DNA from: an uncultured Campylobacter sp.
GTDB lineage: Bacteria; Campylobacterota; Campylobacteria; Campylobacterales; Campylobacteraceae
Direction of reading: 5' to 3'
Length of the DNA: 11,492 nucleotides
Assembly: GCA_937896205.1 (NCBI GenBank)
Contig: CALBNA010000221.1
Span: 1 to 11,492, forward strand
A program made the position numbers and the translations under genes. Shown here one piece after another: positions 8,153 through 11,492 of this stretch. The notes beneath the pieces are model-generated. The model did not search any database, was not told the DNA's origin, and worked only from the letters and a program-made list of their open reading frames with translations. Position 1 is the first letter of the stretch. Each line of letters starts with the position of its first letter.

Positions 8153-9369
8153 TATTCGACGGCTATCTCTGCTTTTTGAGAAGCGTCGGAGCTAATGCCG
8201 TATTCATCTACGGCGATAACTTTGTAGCTATATTTTTGCCCGTAAGCAACGCTATTATCGACAAATTCATTGCCGCTTATATTTGTAAATTTCTGCTCGC
8301 TTCCGCCGCCGTCTCTTATAACGGTAAAGCTTCTAGCCTTATCAGAGGCGTTCCACGTGAGCTTAACCGCCGTGCTGTCGGCCACGATAGATGATACGAC
8401 CGGTGCGTCGATAGCTCCTAGCGTCATACCGATGATAGGTTCGCTAGGCTTTTTAGACTCTAAACCGTCTTTATCGACGATGGTGATTTTATAGTACCTA
8501 GTCGCGCCGTTTTCGTTTATGAGATCCTCGTAGCTATTAGACGTGGTTTTGACGAGATAGGTGTAAGGCATAAATTTGCTTGACGCGCTGTAAATTTTAT
8601 AGTAGCCAAAATCGTCGCTAGCCACGCTGTCCCACGTCAAGATAATCTTTTTAGGCACGTCTTGAGTAGCCTGCGCGTTTACGACCTCGCTTGGCAGCTG
8701 CTTTGTCGTGGAGTCCACGATCTCACTAGGTTTTGAGATCGTTCCGCTAGTAGTTTTTACGAAAACTCTATATTTGTAGCTTCTGCCAGATTTGACGTCA
8801 TCATCGATATATTCGGCGTTTAGTCTGCCTTTTACCTCGGCGATTTGTCTCCAGTTTTCTTTATTTATATCGGCTTTTTCGACGACGTAAGACGCTACGC
8901 GAAGATCCGGATGCGGTCTCCAGATGAGTTTCACGCGCTCTGGTAAATTCGTAAGCGCTCTAACAAAAGGCACGGAGTCCATGAGGGCCTTGGTTGTGGC
9001 GCTAACCATCATACCAGGGCCTGAAATTTGCTTGCTCGCGTTGTACGTTCTCATCTCGTAGGTATATGTCGTCTCGGGAGCCAAATTTGCATCCACGTAG
9101 TGGCTGGCAAAGCGGTCTTTTATGTCGGCTACAACCTTCATTTTGCCGTTATTTTCGTTTGGATTTGAGCGGTATAGATAGTAGCCCGCGACGTTTGATG
9201 TCGGAGTCGGCGTCCACTCAAAGCCCACTTCGGTCATATCGCTGATGGTTTTTAGGCTCTGGACGGTCGGCAAATTTGCATTTACTTGCGCAGGCCCGCT
9301 AGAGGATACGCATCCACTCATCACAATGGCTAAAGAGCTCGCTAAGCCCCATAAAATCAATCTTTTCAT
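8152..9369 (-). CDS. flpA: Fibronectin type III domain lipoprotein, FlpA-like adhesin
   Basis: This is the counterpart of C. jejuni FlpA, a surface lipoprotein that binds host fibronectin. The protein has 405 residues. A lipoprotein signal peptide ends in VMSGC with the lipidated cysteine at C20. Four fibronectin type III-like repeats follow at about 33-127, 131-222, 226-317 and 320-404; each has a tryptophan near the start (EW, IW, TW, TW) and a late Y-x-Y/Y-Y-K-V/I strand (TYTYEM, SYKYRV, RYYKIT, KYSYKV). WRPHPDLRV at 150-158 differs by one residue from the WRPHPDFRV that I recall as the fibronectin-binding site of C. jejuni FlpA. The start at 9369 has AAGGAG seven bases upstream and is required for the signal peptide. 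The first 71 bases overlap the pseudouridine synthase gene in another frame. Fibronectin binding in this species is inference. Confidence 0.93.
   Translation of the reverse strand: MKRLILWGLASSLAIVMSGCVSSSGPAQVNANLPTVQSLKTISDMTEVGFEWTPTPTSNVAGYYLYRSNPNENNGKMKVVADIKDRFASHYVDANLAPETTYTYEMRTYNASKQISGPGMMVSATTKALMDSVPFVRALTNLPERVKLIWRPHPDLRVASYVVEKADINKENWRQIAEVKGRLNAEYIDDDVKSGRSYKYRVFVKTTSGTISKPSEIVDSTTKQLPSEVVNAQATQDVPKKIILTWDSVASDDFGYYKIYSASSKFMPYTYLVKTTSNSYEDLINENGATRYYKITIVDKDGLESKKPSEPIIGMTLGAIDAPVVSSIVADSTAVKLTWNASDKARSFTVIRDGGGSEQKFTNISGNEFVDNSVAYGQKYSYKVIAVDEYGISSDASQKAEIAVE
9299..9369 (-). other. 71-base overlap between pseudouridine synthase and flpA
   Basis: The same strand is read in two frames. 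One encodes the last 23 residues of the pseudouridine synthase (GEKIDFMGL-type tail beginning DEKIDFMG and ending WMRIL), the other the first 23 residues of FlpA, including the signal peptide and lipobox cysteine. The flpA frame is shifted by one base relative to the upstream frame. Both frames are open and each belongs to a recognised protein. Confidence 0.88.
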
Positions 9370-10315
9370 CTATATTCTCCTTGCTAAATTTGCTAAGTAA
9401 AATTTCACTAAAATCATCCCAAATAGGCGCGACGAAGCTCATTTGTTCGCCCATGCGCGGATGCGTGAAATACAGCCCGTAGGCGTGAAGCATTACTCGG
9501 CCGATTTTATCCTTTTCGCTCTTAAAACCGTATAAAGCATCGCCCAAAATATGGCGGTTTAGGCTAGCTAGATGCACTCTGATCTGATGAGTCCTACCTG
9601 TAAAAAGCTTTGCCGCGATCAAATTTATGCCTGCGTTTTTACCCTGCACGGGGCCGTCAAATTCGCTAAAAAGCAAATTCGCAAAGGCGCTTTTTGCCGC
9701 GCGGCCGCTTGAAACTATCGCCTTTTTTAGGCGGTTAGCGGGATTTCGTCCGATAGCTCGCTCGACGATGCAGTTTTGCTTGAGCGGCAGATCGGTTAGC
9801 GCTAGATAAATGCGCCCCATGCTTTTGTCGCTTAGCTGGCTTGAGAGCGCGGCGTGAGCGGCGTTATTTTTAGCTACGACGATAGCTCCGCTAGTGCCTT
9901 TATCTAGCCTATGCACGATACCCGCTCTGCTTTGTCCGCTTAAATTTGATAGCAAAAATCCCTTTGCCCCGAGCCAGTCCACAAGAGTGGGCTCTTTGAC
10001 GCTAGGAGCGGGATGCACGACTAAATTTGCCGGTTTATTTAGCACGAGCAAATCCTCGTCCTCGTAAATGATCGGCACTTCAAATTTTGCTTCAAATTTA
10101 GCCGTATCAGGCTCGTTTTGCTCAAATTTAACCCTCAAAACGTCGCCCAAATTTAGCTTAGCTGATGGCTTATTTAGCGGCTTGCCGTTTAAGCTAACCA
10201 GCCCGCTTTTTATCAAATTTAGCGCTTGATTTCTAGCGACGTTTAGCTCAGCGGCCAAAAACGCATCCGCCCTCGCCTGCGTATCATCTAAAATTTTGAT
10301 CTCTTTTTCCGTCAT
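9299..10315 (-). CDS. RluA/RluD-family 23S rRNA pseudouridine synthase
   Basis: This enzyme family isomerises specific uridines in RNA to pseudouridine. Counted from the ATG at 10315 it has 338 residues. An S4 RNA-binding domain lies at about 12-64 (NLIKSGLVSLNGKPLNK), and the catalytic domain follows from about 80. HRLDKGTSG at 135-143 carries the catalytic aspartate D138, and TGRTHQIRVH at 239-248 is the second family signature. Which uridine it targets (RluD-like, RluC-like or other) cannot be read from sequence. The open frame reaches back to a TTG at 10363, but the ATG at 10315 gives a normal S4 start and has AAAGGAAA upstream. The usual family C-terminus is near VAPIWDDFSEILL (295-307); the last 23 or so residues are a tail written over the start of flpA. 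It is the first gene of the leftward run. Confidence 0.92.
   Translation of the reverse strand: MTEKEIKILDDTQARADAFLAAELNVARNQALNLIKSGLVSLNGKPLNKPSAKLNLGDVLRVKFEQNEPDTAKFEAKFEVPIIYEDEDLLVLNKPANLVVHPAPSVKEPTLVDWLGAKGFLLSNLSGQSRAGIVHRLDKGTSGAIVVAKNNAAHAALSSQLSDKSMGRIYLALTDLPLKQNCIVERAIGRNPANRLKKAIVSSGRAAKSAFANLLFSEFDGPVQGKNAGINLIAAKLFTGRTHQIRVHLASLNRHILGDALYGFKSEKDKIGRVMLHAYGLYFTHPRMGEQMSFVAPIWDDFSEILLSKFSKENIDEKIDFMGLSELFSHCDEWMRIL
9377..9382 (-). promoter_or_regulatory. Ribosome binding site of flpA inside the upstream gene
   Basis: AAGGAG lies seven bases before the flpA ATG at 9369 and entirely within the coding sequence of the pseudouridine synthase. It fixes the flpA start and therefore shows that the 71-base overlap is not an artefact of picking too long an open frame. 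Confidence 0.75.
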
Positions 10316-10338
10316 TTTTAGATTTGTTTCCTTTAAAA

Positions 10339-10347
10339 TGCTATAAT
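10339..10347 (+). promoter_or_regulatory. Extended -10 promoter of rodA
   Basis: TGCTATAAT is a perfect extended -10 element (TG, one base, TATAAT). Transcription should begin near 10354, giving a leader of about 14 bases before the TTG start. A -35 hexamer is not obvious, which is usual for Campylobacter sigma-70 promoters with an extended -10. It overlaps the candidate leftward -10 on the opposite strand. Confidence 0.65.
10340..10345 (-). promoter_or_regulatory. Candidate promoter (-10) for the leftward genes
   Basis: On the minus strand TATAGC matches four of six bases of the -10 consensus and follows a T-rich run (T7 at 10358-10352), which is a feature of Campylobacter promoters. RNA would start near 10333, leaving the AAAGGAAA site (10334-10327) at the extreme 5' end, which is tight. 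An alternative is TAAAAT on the minus strand at 10394-10389, inside the rodA coding start, giving a leader of about 65 bases. The choice cannot be settled from sequence. Confidence 0.3.
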
Positions 10348-10356
10348 CGCTAAAAA

Positions 10357-10360
10357 AAGG
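10357..10360 (+). promoter_or_regulatory. Ribosome binding site supporting the TTG start of rodA
   Basis: AAGG is followed by seven bases and then TTG at 10368. The frame is closed by TAA at 10344-10346 upstream, and no ATG occurs in frame until about residue 111, so this TTG with its short site is the only workable start. Confidence 0.6.
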
Positions 10361-10367
10361 CAAATTT

Positions 10368-11474
10368 TTGATAAGACTCGATAGGCGAATTTTAACCCAT
10401 TTTGACTTCGTTCAGCCGTTTTTGATACTTCCTATTATTATTTTATCATACATTTTGGTTTCTGAGGCAAATTCTATCCTAGCGGGCAAGCAGCTTGTGT
10501 ATTTCGGAGTCGGTCTAGCATTGTTTTTGTTTTTCTTTTTGCTCCCTATTCGCAAGATCGCCTGGCTCATACCACTATTTTACTGGATTTGTATTGTTTT
10601 ACTCATTAGCGTAGATTTGTTCGGTACGAGCAAACTGGGCGCAAAAAGATGGCTCGAGTTTCCATTTATCCACTTTACGCTTCAGCCCTCAGAGATCATG
10701 AAACCGGCGCTTCTTTTGATGCTAGGCTACCTCATTAAACAACGCCCGCCAGAGGAAAACGGCTACGGTCTTAAGGACTTTTTACGCCTTAGCCTTTATA
10801 TCCTTTTGCCTTTCGTCCTGATTTTAAAAGAACCCGATCTAGGCACTGCACTGATACTACTCATCGTGGGCTATGCCGTACTTTTTATCATCGGTGTAAA
10901 TAAAAAAATTTGGGTCGTAATATTTGCCGGGGTTTTGCTCTCTGCGCCTGTGATCTACGAAAATTTACACGATTATCAAAAAAAGCGTATTACCGATTTT
11001 TTAAGCGAAGAGTCCAACTATCACGTGCGCCAGAGTATCATCGCTATCGGTAGCGGCGGACTAAAGGGCAAGCCAAAAGACGAAGCTACGCAGACGCACT
11101 TTAAATTTTTGCCGATTTCTACTAGCGATTTTATTTTTGCATACACGATCGAGCGATATGGATTTTACGGGGGGCTCGCGCTACTTAGCTTTTACGGCGC
11201 GCTGATAGCTCATCTGCTCAGCTTAAACTACGGGCTAAAGGATGACTATTTCACGCAAACGATGGCGTCGGGGATCGGGGTGCTTATTTTTATTTACGTG
11301 AGTATAAATATCATGATGACGATCGGTTTTGCGCCTGTGGTGGGCATTCCGCTGCCGTTTTACAGTTACGGCGGCAGTAGCTTCGTTACTTTTATGTGCC
11401 TTTTTGGGATTTTGCAAAATTTGCTCGCGTTTAGATTTGATCCGACGTATAGGTTGGTTAAATTTAAAATTTAG
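10368..11474 (+). CDS. rodA: Rod-shape peptidoglycan polymerase RodA (MrdB)
   Basis: RodA is the SEDS-family glycosyltransferase that polymerises lipid II with its class B penicillin-binding protein partner during cell elongation. The protein has 368 residues, the usual length, with about ten hydrophobic membrane segments (for example about 16-34, 43-60, 66-83, 112-124, 142-155, 158-175, 180-196, 263-284, 300-320 and 338-356). Family landmarks are LGAKRWLEF at 90-98, LQPSEIMKP at 105-113 with E109, and LPISTSDFIFAYTIERYGF at 248-266, where D254 is the counterpart of the essential SEDS aspartate. GIPLPFYSYGGSS at 326-338 is the C-terminal SEDS signature. RodA rather than FtsW is favoured by overall likeness to Campylobacter MrdB and by the same neighbours. 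It starts with TTG, supported by AAGG, and diverges from the pseudouridine synthase gene. Only 18 bases follow the stop. Confidence 0.94.
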   Translation: MIRLDRRILTHFDFVQPFLILPIIILSYILVSEANSILAGKQLVYFGVGLALFLFFFLLPIRKIAWLIPLFYWICIVLLISVDLFGTSKLGAKRWLEFPFIHFTLQPSEIMKPALLLMLGYLIKQRPPEENGYGLKDFLRLSLYILLPFVLILKEPDLGTALILLIVGYAVLFIIGVNKKIWVVIFAGVLLSAPVIYENLHDYQKKRITDFLSEESNYHVRQSIIAIGSGGLKGKPKDEATQTHFKFLPISTSDFIFAYTIERYGFYGGLALLSFYGALIAHLLSLNYGLKDDYFTQTMASGIGVLIFIYVSINIMMTIGFAPVVGIPLPFYSYGGSSFVTFMCLFGILQNLLAFRFDPTYRLVKFKI

Positions 11475-11492
11475 CCATCAAATTTGTTCTTA

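Noticed and set aside
9627..9809. Short plus-strand frame opposite the pseudouridine synthase
   Set aside because: Antisense to conserved catalytic-domain codons and without a ribosome binding site.
10316..10363. Longer N-terminus for the pseudouridine synthase from TTG at 10363
   Set aside because: The added 16 residues (MPFFSDYSILKETNLK) fall outside the S4 domain, the region holds the rodA promoter, and the ATG at 10315 has a ribosome binding site and a family-like start.
11169..11174. Run of six G in rodA, considered as a phase-variable tract
   Set aside because: Phase-variable tracts in Campylobacter are normally eight or more G; this one encodes Gly-Gly of a conserved stretch and the frame is intact.

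Overview
The window reads as a chromosomal segment of a Campylobacter. The protein sequences closely resemble those I remember for C. jejuni, and the gene order matches the C. jejuni stretch running from tyrS (Cj1271c) to mrdB/rodA (Cj1282). The base composition looks clearly richer in G+C than C. jejuni, which suggests one of the higher-GC, mainly oral or intestinal species such as the rectus, showae, curvus or concisus group. That species-level guess is inference from codon and base usage only.

Layout: ten genes are read leftward (minus strand) and one rightward. In transcription order the leftward set is an RluA-family pseudouridine synthase, flpA (fibronectin type III lipoprotein), trmB, ftsE, ftsX, an EnvC-like periplasmic coiled-coil protein, a 71-bp gap with a possible internal promoter, then pyrH, rpoZ, spoT and tyrS. 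tyrS runs off the left edge, so about 50 C-terminal residues are missing. rodA starts on the plus strand at the right end and diverges from the pseudouridine synthase across a gap of about 52 bp. That gap holds a strong extended -10 for rodA and perhaps an overlapping promoter for the leftward genes. No tRNA, rRNA, CRISPR array, insertion sequence or convincing terminator was seen. Every stretch over 300 bases is covered by genes.

Functionally, the upstream half joins RNA modification (pseudouridine synthase, TrmB), a surface adhesin (FlpA) and the cell-division hydrolase-control module FtsE-FtsX-EnvC. The downstream half joins UMP kinase, the RNA polymerase omega subunit, the single long (p)ppGpp synthetase/hydrolase and tyrosyl-tRNA synthetase, a growth-control group. 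RodA adds the elongation-mode peptidoglycan polymerase. The genes from the pseudouridine synthase to the EnvC-like gene overlap end to end, which suggests one translationally coupled transcript.

This is mostly a core housekeeping region and I do not see a new defence or mobile system. The points most worth a second look are: a 71-nt overlap in which the FlpA signal peptide is written over the tail of the pseudouridine synthase; the FlpA fibronectin-binding motif kept with one substitution; a LytM domain that has lost its zinc ligands next to ftsEX; an omega subunit without the MAR start that forms ppGpp site 1 in E. coli; a TrmB with long extensions at both ends; face-to-face promoters at rodA; and a very strong excess of the word AAATTT.
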